A model generated the notes under the pieces. That model was not told where the DNA came from and ran no database searches. It saw only the letters and a program-made list of their open reading frames with translations. Positions 55,731-63,351 of a stretch of 64,000 nt of DNA are shown piece by piece. Source of the DNA: Treponema sp. UBA1226 (GTDB lineage: Bacteria > Spirochaetota > Spirochaetia > Treponematales > Treponemataceae); NCBI GenBank assembly GCA_002309195.1, contig DBWY01000004.1:89295-153294 (forward strand), in the 5' to 3' direction. The translations under genes were made by a program, and so were the position numbers. Every line of letters starts with the position of its first letter. Position 1 is the stretch's first letter.

Positions 55731-56264
55731 TTATTTTCCGCCGTAATTAATTATCGTAGTAATTTTAGAAGGAGCAAGAACTTTTTCGTATTCAAGTTCA
55801 GGAAGCCCTATAACACCAAAGAAATCAGAAACAGTTCCACCACCCTGCTCGATAAGATTTCTGGCTGCAACTAAAGTTCCACCGGTTGCAATCAAGTCAT
55901 CTATAACAAGATAATTCTTTCCTTTTTCTACATCAGATTTATGAACTTCTACCTCGGCCATGCCGTATTCGAGAGCATATTTACAGGAATAAGTATCACC
56001 AGGAAGCTTACCTTTTTTTCTTATCAGAACAAGCGGAAGCCCAAGCTTTTCTGCAAAAGGAGCTGCAAACAAAAAGCCGCGTGACTCAACTGCAGCAACT
56101 GCATCAATTTTTGCGTCCCTGTAAATTTCTACCATTTTATCGATAACAAATTTAAAAGCCTCTGGCTTTACAAAGACACCGGTAATATCATAAAAAAGAA
56201 TTCCAGGTTTTGGAAAATCGTGAACACGACGGATAGCCCCGTCAAGCATTTCTAAGTCTGTCAT
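55731..56264 (-). CDS. apt: Adenine phosphoribosyltransferase
   Basis: Purine salvage enzyme making AMP from adenine and PRPP (177 aa). It has IRRVHDFPKPGILFYDIT near the N-terminus, VAAVESRGFLFAAPFAEKLG, RKKGKLPGDTYSCKYALEYG, and the PRPP loop YLVIDDLIATGGTLVAA. The gene follows tyrA by 88 bases and has its own promoter that leaves a 5' leader of about 2-3 bases. Confidence 0.95.
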   Translation of the reverse strand: MTDLEMLDGAIRRVHDFPKPGILFYDITGVFVKPEAFKFVIDKMVEIYRDAKIDAVAAVESRGFLFAAPFAEKLGLPLVLIRKKGKLPGDTYSCKYALEYGMAEVEVHKSDVEKGKNYLVIDDLIATGGTLVAARNLIEQGGGTVSDFFGVIGLPELEYEKVLAPSKITTIINYGGK

Positions 56265-56273
56265 AATACAGTA

Positions 56274-56302
56274 ATTTTATTACCGTAAAGCATGAAAGTC
56301 AA
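56274..56302 (-). promoter_or_regulatory. apt promoter, nearly leaderless
   Basis: Minus strand: TTGACT (56302-56297), 17-base spacer, TAAAAT (56279-56274), then 9 bases to the ATG at 56264. Confidence 0.55.
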
Positions 56303-56352
56303 TTGCGAAGAGCCTGGCCGGCTATTTTTACAGCCACTGCCTTCCAGAGCCC

Positions 56353-57294
56353 TTACACTTTTGCCATTGCGCTGCGTTTTTCTCTTACAGCTTTTAAAAT
56401 TGAATTTAACTCAGAAGCATTTTCTGTTTCTATTGCCGTCTTTATCTTCGAAAGAGAATTTTCAAATGAGTTTATCATAGAAACAAGTTCTTCTTTGTTA
56501 AGTAAAAAAAGCTCGGTCCACAAAGGAGCATTTATAAGCGCAATACGGGTAAGGTCTTCGTAACTTCCACCACCGAATGCCGTAATTTTATCGTCTTCTG
56601 CACTGTCTACAAGACTTGAAGCAATTACATGACAAAGCTGGCTTGTAAATGCAATTTTATGATCGTGAGTTTTATAATCAGTTTCGATGATTCGCTTAAT
56701 TCCGAGTTTTGTAATAAGCTCGCGCATTAAAGAAAGGTTTTCTTCGCTGTTTGATTTTTGAGGCATTAAAATATAATTTCGACCTTCAAAAACAGTTCCG
56801 CTTGACGCGCTGTATCCTTCTTTTTCGTTTCCTGCCATCGGATGTCCGAGAATAAAATCTACATCGTCACGAAGAAGCTTTGCACCGTCTTCAAAAACCT
56901 TCTGAGCTATCAATGTTTTTACGCCGGAGATGTCTGTTACAATTGAACCGGATTTAAAGGCGTTTTTATGTTCAGCAAGAAAGCGCACCGTAGCACGCGG
57001 ATAAAGACAGATAAAAACAAGGTCGCATTTTTCAAGCATTTCATCTGCCTCGCGGGGCGCAAACCATTCGTCAATGATATTTTCATCCTTTGCGTTTTTT
57101 AATGAATCAAGATTCATGTCCATCGCAAGGATTTTTCCGCATGAGTGGTCACAAGAAAGACCGTCAAGGCCCTCGCCTATTTTAAAAACTTCTGTACTTA
57201 AAGAAAATACTTTCTGTTTAATTGCCTTTGCGATTGAACCGCCCATAAGACCAAGTCCGACAAACCCGAATGTCATATCATTAAGCTTTTTCAT
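56353..57294 (-). CDS. tyrA: Prephenate dehydrogenase
   Basis: NAD(P)-dependent conversion of prephenate to 4-hydroxyphenylpyruvate, committed to tyrosine (313 aa). The Rossmann loop is FVGLGLMGGSIAKAI; LGHPMAGNEKEGYSASSGTVFEGRNYILMP and THDHKIAFTSQLCHVIASSL carry the substrate and catalytic His motifs. It follows aroF by about 17 bases in the operon controlled by the Tyr-codon attenuator. Confidence 0.92.
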   Translation of the reverse strand: MKKLNDMTFGFVGLGLMGGSIAKAIKQKVFSLSTEVFKIGEGLDGLSCDHSCGKILAMDMNLDSLKNAKDENIIDEWFAPREADEMLEKCDLVFICLYPRATVRFLAEHKNAFKSGSIVTDISGVKTLIAQKVFEDGAKLLRDDVDFILGHPMAGNEKEGYSASSGTVFEGRNYILMPQKSNSEENLSLMRELITKLGIKRIIETDYKTHDHKIAFTSQLCHVIASSLVDSAEDDKITAFGGGSYEDLTRIALINAPLWTELFLLNKEELVSMINSFENSLSKIKTAIETENASELNSILKAVREKRSAMAKV

Positions 57295-57310
57295 CTGCGC
57301 CCCTGATTTT

Positions 57311-58342
57311 TTAGCAAGTTCTTCCGTCTAAAGCTGCATATTTTGGAAGAATCTTCATCAAATCTGCAAACTCTTCAGGTCTTAAACTCTGTTCGCCATC
57401 GCACAAAGCTTTTTCCGGATTGTTGTGAACTTCGATGATAAGTCCGTCTGCCCCTGCGGCAACTGCAGCCTTTGCAAGTGTCGGAACCATCCAGCGAAGT
57501 CCCGAAGCATGACTCGGGTCAATGATGATAGGAAGGTGACTTTCTTTTTTCAAATACGGAATTATGCTGATATCCATACAGTTTCTTGTGTAATTATCAA
57601 ATGTTCTAATTCCACGTTCGCAGAGAATTACGTTTTCGTTTCCGGAAGCCATGATGTATTCTGCGCTCATAAGTAATTCTTTTACAGTTGCACTCATTCC
57701 GCGTTTTAAAAGAATAGGCTTTTTAACTTTTCCCATTTCCTTTAAAAGATCAAAATTCTGCATGTTGCGTGCTCCAATCTGAATCAAATCTACATCATCA
57801 AAATACTTTAACTGTCTTATATCCATTAATTCTGTTACGATAGGAAGGCCTGTTTCTTTTTTTGCCGTAACAAGAAAATCAAGTCCTTTTTTTCCAAGTC
57901 CCTGGAACGAGTATGGACTTGTGCGCGGCTTAAATGCACCGCCTCTTAAAAATCTGGCACCAGCTTTTTTAACAGCCTTTGCAATTTCTACAACCTGTTC
58001 TTCTGTTTCAACAGAACAAGGTCCTGCAATTATTCCGATTGATTTTTTACCGAATGTACTGCCCTTTACGCCCGGCTGATCTGTTCCGACAGAAACAATT
58101 GTATCTTCCGGATGAAATTTTCTGCTTGCCATTTTATATGGAGCAGATACACGCTGAACTACATCAACAACTTCATTTGCACATATTGCATTTGCATCGA
58201 GCGAAGAAGTATCACCTAAAAGTCCTACGATTGTAGTGTTTTCACCCTTTGAAAGATGAATTCCAAAGCCACGCTTTTTCCAGTTCTCAATGAACTCTTC
58301 TACTTTCTTTTCTTCCGCATTCTTTTTAAGAATAATAATCAT
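57311..58342 (-). CDS. aroF: DAHP synthase (type I-beta with N-terminal regulatory domain)
   Basis: First step of aromatic amino acid synthesis: PEP plus erythrose-4-phosphate to DAHP (343 aa). Residues 1-70 form a ferredoxin-like domain (MIIILKKNAEEKKVEEFIEN), which in Thermotoga mediates feedback inhibition by Tyr/Phe. The catalytic barrel has GIIAGPCSVETEEQ, FLRGGAFKPRTSPYSFQGLG, and IIDPSHASGLR. AGGAAGGTG precedes the ATG. Regulated by a Tyr leader-peptide attenuator upstream, so both expression and activity may respond to tyrosine. Confidence 0.94.
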   Translation of the reverse strand: MIIILKKNAEEKKVEEFIENWKKRGFGIHLSKGENTTIVGLLGDTSSLDANAICANEVVDVVQRVSAPYKMASRKFHPEDTIVSVGTDQPGVKGSTFGKKSIGIIAGPCSVETEEQVVEIAKAVKKAGARFLRGGAFKPRTSPYSFQGLGKKGLDFLVTAKKETGLPIVTELMDIRQLKYFDDVDLIQIGARNMQNFDLLKEMGKVKKPILLKRGMSATVKELLMSAEYIMASGNENVILCERGIRTFDNYTRNCMDISIIPYLKKESHLPIIIDPSHASGLRWMVPTLAKAAVAAGADGLIIEVHNNPEKALCDGEQSLRPEEFADLMKILPKYAALDGRTC

Positions 58343-58363
58343 TTCAACACCTTCCTGTTAAAC

Positions 58364-58395
58364 AAAAAAAAAGGAACCCTTTTACAGAGTTCCTT
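58364..58395 (-). terminator. Attenuator terminator of aroF
   Basis: Minus-strand stem AAGGAACTC (58395-58387) / GGGTTCCTT (58379-58371), loop TGTAAAA, followed by a run of seven or more Ts. It lies about 21 bases upstream of the aroF ATG, so it would stop transcription before the gene when the antiterminator does not form. Confidence 0.88.
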
Positions 58396-58440
58396 GTAAT
58401 TTACAATTGTAATTTATCAAAAAATATTACAGGCACTCTG
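58386..58440 (-). promoter_or_regulatory. Antiterminator of the tyrosine attenuator
   Basis: Minus-strand segment CAGAGTGCCTGTAAT (58440-58426), which includes the last codons and stop of the leader peptide, can pair with ATTACAAGGAACTCTG (58401-58386): 14 base pairs with one G-A mismatch and one bulged A. The second segment contains the 5' arm of the terminator, so the two structures exclude each other. A ribosome at the stop codon would block the antiterminator; one stalled on the Tyr codons would not. Confidence 0.8.
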
Positions 58441-58498
58441 CTACGCTTTTGTGAGAATAATAATAGTAATAATAGTATGCCTGCAATGTTTTAATCAT
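58427..58498 (-). CDS. Tyrosine-rich leader peptide of aroF-tyrA
   Basis: A 23-codon ORF starting at ATG 58498. After MIKTLQA come seven consecutive Tyr codons (58477-58457, mixed TAC/TAT), then SHKSVAECL and TAA. It precedes genes for the first aromatic step and the Tyr-committed step. With its antiterminator and terminator it has every part of a ribosome-mediated attenuator that senses charged tRNA-Tyr. There is no ribosome site; the promoter -10 box ends 6 bases before the ATG, so the mRNA is predicted to start at the AUG. Confidence 0.88.
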   Translation of the reverse strand: MIKTLQAYYYYYYYSHKSVAECL

Positions 58499-58504
58499 AG
58501 GATG

Positions 58505-58533
58505 AATATAAACAATTCCGCAAATAATGTCAA
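58505..58533 (-). promoter_or_regulatory. aroF operon promoter, leaderless leader-peptide start
   Basis: Minus strand: perfect TTGACA (58533-58528), 17-base spacer, TATATT (58510-58505), then 6 bases (CATCCT) to the leader-peptide ATG at 58498. Confidence 0.75.
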
Positions 58534-58571
58534 TCACGAAAAAATTGCTCCCGCAGAAAAACCGACTCACG

Positions 58572-58683
58572 AAAAAGCCTTGTCTAAGCGTCATGACTGG
58601 CGCTTTTGTAAATTACAGTTCCTCCGTGCCCTTGGCACAGGGCTTAACGCTGCGCCAGAATGTCGCTTAGCCATCTGCTTTTT
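58572..58683. repeat. Long palindromic element between tsaD and aroF promoter
   Basis: Three paired blocks share one centre near 58627: AAAAAGC (58572) with GCTTTTT (58677), CTAAGCG (58584) with CGCTTAG (58664), and CTGGCGC (58597) with GCGCCAG (58652). Inside is a hairpin GTGCC-CTT-GGCAC (58626-58638). Interior loops separate the blocks. It is GC-richer than its flanks. It may be a MITE/REP-like element or a structured 3' end of the tsaD transcript; there is no convincing coding frame. Confidence 0.6.
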
Positions 58684-58704
58684 CTACGCCGCTTTTTATG
58701 TGCG

Positions 58705-59742
58705 TTATTTTTTACCGGAACCCATCCCGCGTAATAAGCCCTTTTTAAACTGAACTATTCTTGCGCAGGCTGTAGTATCAATCCCGCTTCTGTCGCCGCG
58801 CTTTAAAAAGTGATATGCAACTCCTGCAATCATCGCGCCGTTATCCCCGCAAAGCTTTAAAGGCGGGAAAATACACTTAACGTCACTGCGCTCTGCCAGA
58901 AGCTCACGAAGGCGCGAGTTAGCCGCAACGCCGCCGCCGGCTACGACAGTTTTTAATCCGGTATCATCTACCGCCCTAAAAAGCCTTGAAGCAATCGTCC
59001 TGCACGCCGTCTCCTGAAAGGCAGCACACATATTTTCGTTTGTCTTTTCAAAATCCTTATTCCAGAACATATCGCACTGGTGAATGACGGCGGTTTTAAG
59101 TCCCGAAAAAGAAACATCATATCTGTGTTCTTTTCCATCAAGCTTAGGCATAGGAAAGTCTGCGGCGGCGGCGTTTCCTTTTTTTGCAAGGCCGTCAATT
59201 ATTACGCCACCCGGGTATCCGAGCCCATAAAATTTTGCAACCTTATCAAATGCCTCGCCTACAGAATCGTCAACGGTAGTTCCCATAACTTCTATGTCAT
59301 CAAATCCGTTAACCTTACAGATTATCGAGTGGCCGCCCGAAACTAAAAGCCCGATATAAGGATATTCAATATCGTTTACTAAGTGTGCGGCATAAAGATG
59401 ACCCAGCATGTGGTTTATTGCAATAAAAGGTTTCCCCGTTGACCATGCAAGAGTTTTTCCGAATGTAAGGCCTACTAAAAGAGAACCCATAAGTCCAGGT
59501 CTGTTTGTCGAAGCAACTGCATCAATATCACTAAGAGTAAGATCTGCTTCTTTTAAAGCCTGCTTTACGACAGGTAAAATCCATTCAACATGTTTGCGGC
59601 TTGCAATCTCAGGAACTACTCCGCTGTAAATTCTATGAAACGGAATTTGTGTAGCAACAACATTGCTTAAAATATTTTTTCCGTCTTCTACAATTGCGCA
59701 TGCTGTTTCATCGCAGCTTGATTCAATACCAAGAACTTTCAT
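58705..59742 (-). CDS. tsaD: tRNA N6-adenosine threonylcarbamoyltransferase
   Basis: Essential enzyme of t6A37 tRNA modification (345 aa). It starts MKVLGIESSCDETACAIVEDG. Metal-binding His residues are in INHMLGHLYAAHL. LLVSGGHSIICKV and the C-terminal VVAGGGVAANSRLRELL and CGDNGAMIAGVAYH blocks are typical of TsaD/Kae1. An AAAGGAAAG site precedes the ATG, 5 bases after the deacetylase-like gene stop. Confidence 0.96.
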   Translation of the reverse strand: MKVLGIESSCDETACAIVEDGKNILSNVVATQIPFHRIYSGVVPEIASRKHVEWILPVVKQALKEADLTLSDIDAVASTNRPGLMGSLLVGLTFGKTLAWSTGKPFIAINHMLGHLYAAHLVNDIEYPYIGLLVSGGHSIICKVNGFDDIEVMGTTVDDSVGEAFDKVAKFYGLGYPGGVIIDGLAKKGNAAAADFPMPKLDGKEHRYDVSFSGLKTAVIHQCDMFWNKDFEKTNENMCAAFQETACRTIASRLFRAVDDTGLKTVVAGGGVAANSRLRELLAERSDVKCIFPPLKLCGDNGAMIAGVAYHFLKRGDRSGIDTTACARIVQFKKGLLRGMGSGKK

Positions 59743-59747
59743 ATATT

Positions 59748-60959
59748 TTATTTCTTTCCTTTACAATCAGAAACTGTTTTTAAAACATAACCTTTCTGTT
59801 TTAAAATCGGATAAAGATCCTGCAATAATTGTGGCAGAAAATCTGCAGACCACACATGACCTATCATCACAACATAACCTTCTTTATTTGCCTTTGCAAT
59901 ATTCTTTTTAATTTCTGTAAGTGCATTTGCTCTTGTCTTTTCGTTATCAAGAAAAAGACCGTTTCTTTCATAATAAGAAAAACCAAGTGCATTGCTTACA
60001 TACGGAACTTTCGTATCTTTATTAGTCCTTGAGTCAAGAAAGTAAATTCCGTTTTCACTTGCAAATTTTAAAATCACTTCCATCTTGTGTTCATCGGCAG
60101 TAATGGCAGAACCTTCATGATTGTTCATTCCGGCAACAGGTCCGATTTCTTCTATATTTCTAAATAGAGTCGAAATAACTTCATCGTCACTCATCTCTGG
60201 TTTTATAGCCCCTGGTCCCGGATTTACCGCAGTATTAACTGCCTGCATCGGCTGATGAAGAATAAGTTCTTTTCCCGAAGCCCTTATTTTTGCAGCCGAC
60301 TCTTTTGAATATTTTAATCCCGGCAAAACTGCAATCGTAACCGGGAAAGGAAGTTTTAAAAATTTATCAAGGTGAGAAAGATTCTGTCCGCCATCATCAA
60401 AAACAAAAACAATCTGCGCACCGTTTACTGCAGCAGGAATATCAGAAAACTCATCCTTTTTTTCCTGCGGTTTTTCTTCGCGAGGTTTTTCATCAGCTGG
60501 TTTTTCCTGTGGCTTTTCTTCACGTGGTTTTTCCTGGGCCGGTTTTTCCTGCGGTTTTTCATCTTTTTTGTCATCTTTTGGTTTTATTTCTACCGGTTTT
60601 TCTTCGTCCGTTTTTTTGCTTTGATTTTCGCTCTCGCTTTCACGATCACGTTTGCGCTTGGTTTCGCGATTACTTTCTTTTCTGCGGTTTGTTTCGCCTC
60701 TGCCCTCTTTTGTTACCGGAGTTTTTTCCTTTACGTTTTCAAGCTGTCCATCCGGAATAAAAAGAACTCCCAGAATTAAAAGTGAACAGAACACGACTAT
60801 AATGACGCAGAGTTTAACTACTCTGTCTGTATCAAGCTTTACTTTTGGTTTGATTTTTTTTCTCTTGAAAAGTCCTGAACTGCGCGATGAACTTCTTTTT
60901 TGTCTTGAACTGCTTTTTCCTGCTGTCGATTTTCTTGTACCCGTTTTTCTGACACTCAA
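59748..60959 (-). CDS. Divergent polysaccharide deacetylase (YibQ/DUF610) with charged linker
   Basis: A 403-aa membrane-anchored protein. The N-terminus is Ser/Arg/Lys-rich, then one TM helix at about residues 47-68. A low-complexity linker (about 75-165) repeats EKPQEKPA/EKPREE units. The periplasmic domain fits the YibQ/DUF610 family: AQIVFVFDDGGQNLSHLD, ILHQPMQAV, AGMNNHEGSAIT, FLDSRTNKD and MIGHVW. Catalytic relatives act on glycans; the activity of this family is unproven. The start is TTG. Its gene follows the candidate sRNA terminator by about 20 bases. Confidence 0.85.
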   Translation of the reverse strand: MSVRKTGTRKSTAGKSSSRQKRSSSRSSGLFKRKKIKPKVKLDTDRVVKLCVIIVVFCSLLILGVLFIPDGQLENVKEKTPVTKEGRGETNRRKESNRETKRKRDRESESENQSKKTDEEKPVEIKPKDDKKDEKPQEKPAQEKPREEKPQEKPADEKPREEKPQEKKDEFSDIPAAVNGAQIVFVFDDGGQNLSHLDKFLKLPFPVTIAVLPGLKYSKESAAKIRASGKELILHQPMQAVNTAVNPGPGAIKPEMSDDEVISTLFRNIEEIGPVAGMNNHEGSAITADEHKMEVILKFASENGIYFLDSRTNKDTKVPYVSNALGFSYYERNGLFLDNEKTRANALTEIKKNIAKANKEGYVVMIGHVWSADFLPQLLQDLYPILKQKGYVLKTVSDCKGKK

Positions 60960-60979
60960 AACAAAAACCCCACGCCTTT

Positions 60980-61018
60980 AAAAAAAATAAGAGATGAAAT
61001 AATCTTTCACCTCTTATT
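60980..61018 (-). terminator. Terminator of the candidate small RNA
   Basis: Minus-strand 14-bp stem AATAAGAGGTGAAA (61018-61005) / TTTCATCTCTTATT (60999-60986), one G-U pair, loop GATTA, followed by a run of Ts to 60980. Confidence 0.9.
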
Positions 61019-61131
61019 TTATTGTTTTACTCTCTTAATGTCCATAATTGCCGTATATTTTAATCCGGTAATATGCAAATTAGTGCCGTTTATAAAAACT
61101 CTCTCCGGTTACCCTCTCTTTATAAACGACA
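60980..61131 (-). ncRNA. Candidate sigma-54-dependent small RNA
   Basis: Inferred transcript of about 150 nt in the 474-base gap between the RNase gene and the deacetylase-like gene. The sigma-54 promoter predicts a start at 61130-61132. The RNA would begin with a 12-bp stem, GTCGTTTATAAA (61130-61119) paired with TTTATAAACGGC (61096-61085), one G-U, capped by a 22-nt purine-rich loop containing GAGAGGG and CCGGAGAGAG. It ends in the terminator above. It contains only ORFs of eight codons or fewer. The loop could pair with C/U-rich targets or bind a protein such as CsrA (GGA motifs), but that is speculation. Confidence 0.65.
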
Positions 61132-61141
61132 TAGAGTATTA

Positions 61142-61158
61142 TGCATTTTCCGTGCCAA
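61142..61158 (-). promoter_or_regulatory. Sigma-54 (RpoN) promoter
   Basis: Minus strand TTGGCACGGAAAATGCA (61158-61142) matches the consensus YTGGCACGrNNNTTGCW at all positions but one, with the invariant GG (-24) and GC (-12) separated by the required 10 bases. Predicted transcription start is near 61131. Confidence 0.85.
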
Positions 61159-61290
61159 CTTTTTGTCTTTTTATGCTGAATTTACTCAAAACACATTATA
61201 ATTCTTTATAATATAAGCATTTAGCTTTATATAACAATATTGTATGAAAATTGTATTTTTCAGAACAAATCTCCATAATATTCACTCGAA

Positions 61291-61310
61291 TGTATACAAA
61301 TTCATACAGT
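61291..61310. repeat. Enhancer-like site 1 (TGTATACAAATTCATACAGT)
   Basis: First of three identical 20-bp sites. The core is an imperfect palindrome TGTAT-N8-ATACA, the architecture expected of a dimeric regulator. Its centre is about 170 bp upstream of the predicted sRNA start. Confidence 0.8.
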
Positions 61311-61329
61311 AACCTATAGTCGTGCTATT

Positions 61330-61349
61330 TGTATACAAATTCATACAGT
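61330..61349. repeat. Enhancer-like site 2 (identical copy)
   Basis: Exact second copy, starting 39 bp after the first (about four helical turns). Its centre is about 208 bp upstream of the sRNA start. Confidence 0.8.
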
Positions 61350-61373
61350 GCACGCGCACGGTGAAATTCTATC

Positions 61374-61393
61374 TGTATACAAATTCATACAGT
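61374..61393. repeat. Enhancer-like site 3 (identical copy)
   Basis: Exact third copy, starting 44 bp after the second and 41 bp past the RNase stop codon. Centre about 252 bp upstream of the sRNA start, within the usual range for sigma-54 activators. Confidence 0.8.
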
Positions 61394-61433
61394 TTTTGCA
61401 GAATTTTCGGTCATTTTGACACTTTTTTCGTAT

Positions 61434-63344
61434 TTATGCTTCGATAAAGTCCACTTTTTGAGCAGGAATGTCGATATTAGCTGCCCTGACGGTAATTGTT
61501 TGATTCAGCTCAAGCTTTTTAGAAAGGACAATCGTGGTCTGCTGGGCGATAGACGGAATCATAAAAACGCCCTGGTTTCCCTTGACCTCGACTAAAACAG
61601 CCTCGCCTCTCCAGTCAGGATTCTGCTTAAGGAAAACAAGTGTCCAGTGAAGGTTGCTTTTTCGCTCGGCTTTTTTGCATGCAATGGCAGCCTCGTCGCC
61701 TGCGCTTATGCGCTCAAGCATCGTATTTTTATCAATGAGTTCTCGGCCGTCAAGAAACGCGCGAAGCTGTTCGTGCGCAATTAAATCAGAGTAACGGCGA
61801 AGCGGGCTTGTTACCTGACTGTACATTCCGATTCCGATACCGGCATGAGCTGCAGGGGTTACTCCTACGCTGCGTTTATGCATCGACTTAACTTTTTTAA
61901 AATCTCCTGCAAGGCCTTCAGGAACGCTCGTCGGAAAATCAGGAGATTCCTGACTTACATAAGGAAACGGAATCTGATTTTCAAATGCAAAATGCGCTGC
62001 CCCTTCTCCTGCAAGAAGCATCATTTCGCGCACTACGGCAGTCGACTCGTATTCTACAATCGGAACAATCGAAACTTTTTTTGTTTCCGGTTCAACGTTG
62101 ATATGAACTTCAGGAAAATTTATATTTACTGCACCGTTTGCATTTCTTCTTTTTTCATTTTTTCTTGCAATTTCAAAAAGCGGTTTTAATCCTTCGCTTT
62201 CTTTTTTCTTATCTGCTTCTTCGTATGTAATGCATTCAACATCAACAAGAGTTTTAAAAACCTTGCATTCTTTTACCGCACAGTTGTCATCAAGCAGCAG
62301 CCTGAACGAAAGCGCACGGCTTTCGCGTTTTAATCCAAGAGCATAATCGCTTAAAGATTCTTCTGCGAGCATTCGGCTTGCGCCTTCAGGGATATAAAGT
62401 GTTGCTCCCCTGTCGCGCGCAGTTTTATCAATCGTGCTGTCAGGCATTACAGTGCTTGCAGGATCTGCAATATGAACCCAGAGATAAGTTCCGTCAAAGG
62501 CGATTGCATCATCTGGATCTTTTGACCACGAGCTGTCTATTGCAAAAGCAACTCCTTCTACCTTTAAGCGCTCTTCATCAGGCGGACACTTTAAGCCCTC
62601 TTTAGCAGACTGCACCGACAAGCCCCAGCGCGACGGAAAAGGATTTCTCGTATAATCCCAGATACCGGTGTCAATCAAAAGCCTGTGCGCTTTTTCTACA
62701 TCCTGACTAAAACCTGCTTCGGCCAGAGTCTTTGATTTATCTGTTTTACCCAGAGCAAACGCTTCTACGTCTCCCATAAAAATTGAATCTTCGGGTAAAA
62801 GTTTTTTCTGTTTTAAGCGTGCAATAAAATCTGCACGAATCTGCGCTTCGTTTTCTTTTGCAAATTTCTTTTTATTTAATTCTTCGATTTCAGTTTCGCT
62901 TCGCGGAACAAAACAAAGACCGTCAGTTAAAGCAAACTGCGGAAGAAGCATAAGGCTGTTATAAATAAACCATGCTTTTAAATCTTTGTATTCCGAGTCA
63001 ATCAAGTCTGTAAGTTCAAAAAAAGAAATCTCTTTTCCTGCACTGCTTTCGTCACTCTGCAAAAGCTCCCATGCTTCTTTGATTTTTGAGTCAATCTGAG
63101 AATCAGAATATTTTATAATCTGCTCAAGAGAATATTTTTCTGGATCTTCGCTTTTTGAAATTATGGTTATATCTTTTTCGCGCACTTTCTGTTCCTGCGC
63201 AGTAAAACCCTTCGTACCAAATTTTTCGATATTCTCTTTTGTAAGAGCAAAAGAACAGAACTGGATGATATATTTATCCTGTTCAACATCGAGAACAACG
63301 GCAGGCGAGTTTTTATATAATACAACCGAGTTTTTTCTGATCAT
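61434..63344 (-). CDS. RNase II/R-family exoribonuclease
   Basis: 3'-5' exoribonuclease (636 aa). The RNB catalytic domain has AFAIDSSWSKDPDDAIAFDG (the Asp cluster binding Mg), DRGATLYIPEGASRMLAEE and QVTSPLRRYSDLIAHEQLRAFL. The N-terminal roughly 250 residues are not a classic pair of cold-shock domains, and the C-terminal S1-like domain is short, so it is nearer to the RNB-like or RNase II group than to full-length RNase R. The promoter ends 7 bases before the ATG with no ribosome site. Confidence 0.87.
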   Translation of the reverse strand: MIRKNSVVLYKNSPAVVLDVEQDKYIIQFCSFALTKENIEKFGTKGFTAQEQKVREKDITIISKSEDPEKYSLEQIIKYSDSQIDSKIKEAWELLQSDESSAGKEISFFELTDLIDSEYKDLKAWFIYNSLMLLPQFALTDGLCFVPRSETEIEELNKKKFAKENEAQIRADFIARLKQKKLLPEDSIFMGDVEAFALGKTDKSKTLAEAGFSQDVEKAHRLLIDTGIWDYTRNPFPSRWGLSVQSAKEGLKCPPDEERLKVEGVAFAIDSSWSKDPDDAIAFDGTYLWVHIADPASTVMPDSTIDKTARDRGATLYIPEGASRMLAEESLSDYALGLKRESRALSFRLLLDDNCAVKECKVFKTLVDVECITYEEADKKKESEGLKPLFEIARKNEKRRNANGAVNINFPEVHINVEPETKKVSIVPIVEYESTAVVREMMLLAGEGAAHFAFENQIPFPYVSQESPDFPTSVPEGLAGDFKKVKSMHKRSVGVTPAAHAGIGIGMYSQVTSPLRRYSDLIAHEQLRAFLDGRELIDKNTMLERISAGDEAAIACKKAERKSNLHWTLVFLKQNPDWRGEAVLVEVKGNQGVFMIPSIAQQTTIVLSKKLELNQTITVRAANIDIPAQKVDFIEA

Positions 63345-63351
63345 AAGCGTG

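Noticed and set aside
58451..58753. Plus-strand 100-aa ORF opposite the aroF leader
   Set aside because: It crosses the Tyr leader, the promoter and the palindrome and runs into tsaD on the opposite strand; its Ile/Val run is only the complement of the Tyr codons.
60440..60600. Tandem DNA repeat in the deacetylase-like gene as a mobile or phase-variable tract
   Set aside because: It encodes imperfect EKPQEKPA-type protein repeats in frame; unit lengths vary and nothing suggests slippage switching.
61205..61240. Sigma-70 promoter (TTGTTA-N16-TATATT) upstream of the sRNA on the minus strand
   Set aside because: The region is so AT-rich that such matches are expected by chance; the sigma-54 element is far more specific.
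61291..61393. Three direct repeats with 19- and 24-bp spacers as a small CRISPR array
   Set aside because: Repeats are 20 bp, spacers are too short and unequal, and no cas gene is near. The partial palindrome and the sigma-54 promoter downstream fit regulatory sites better.
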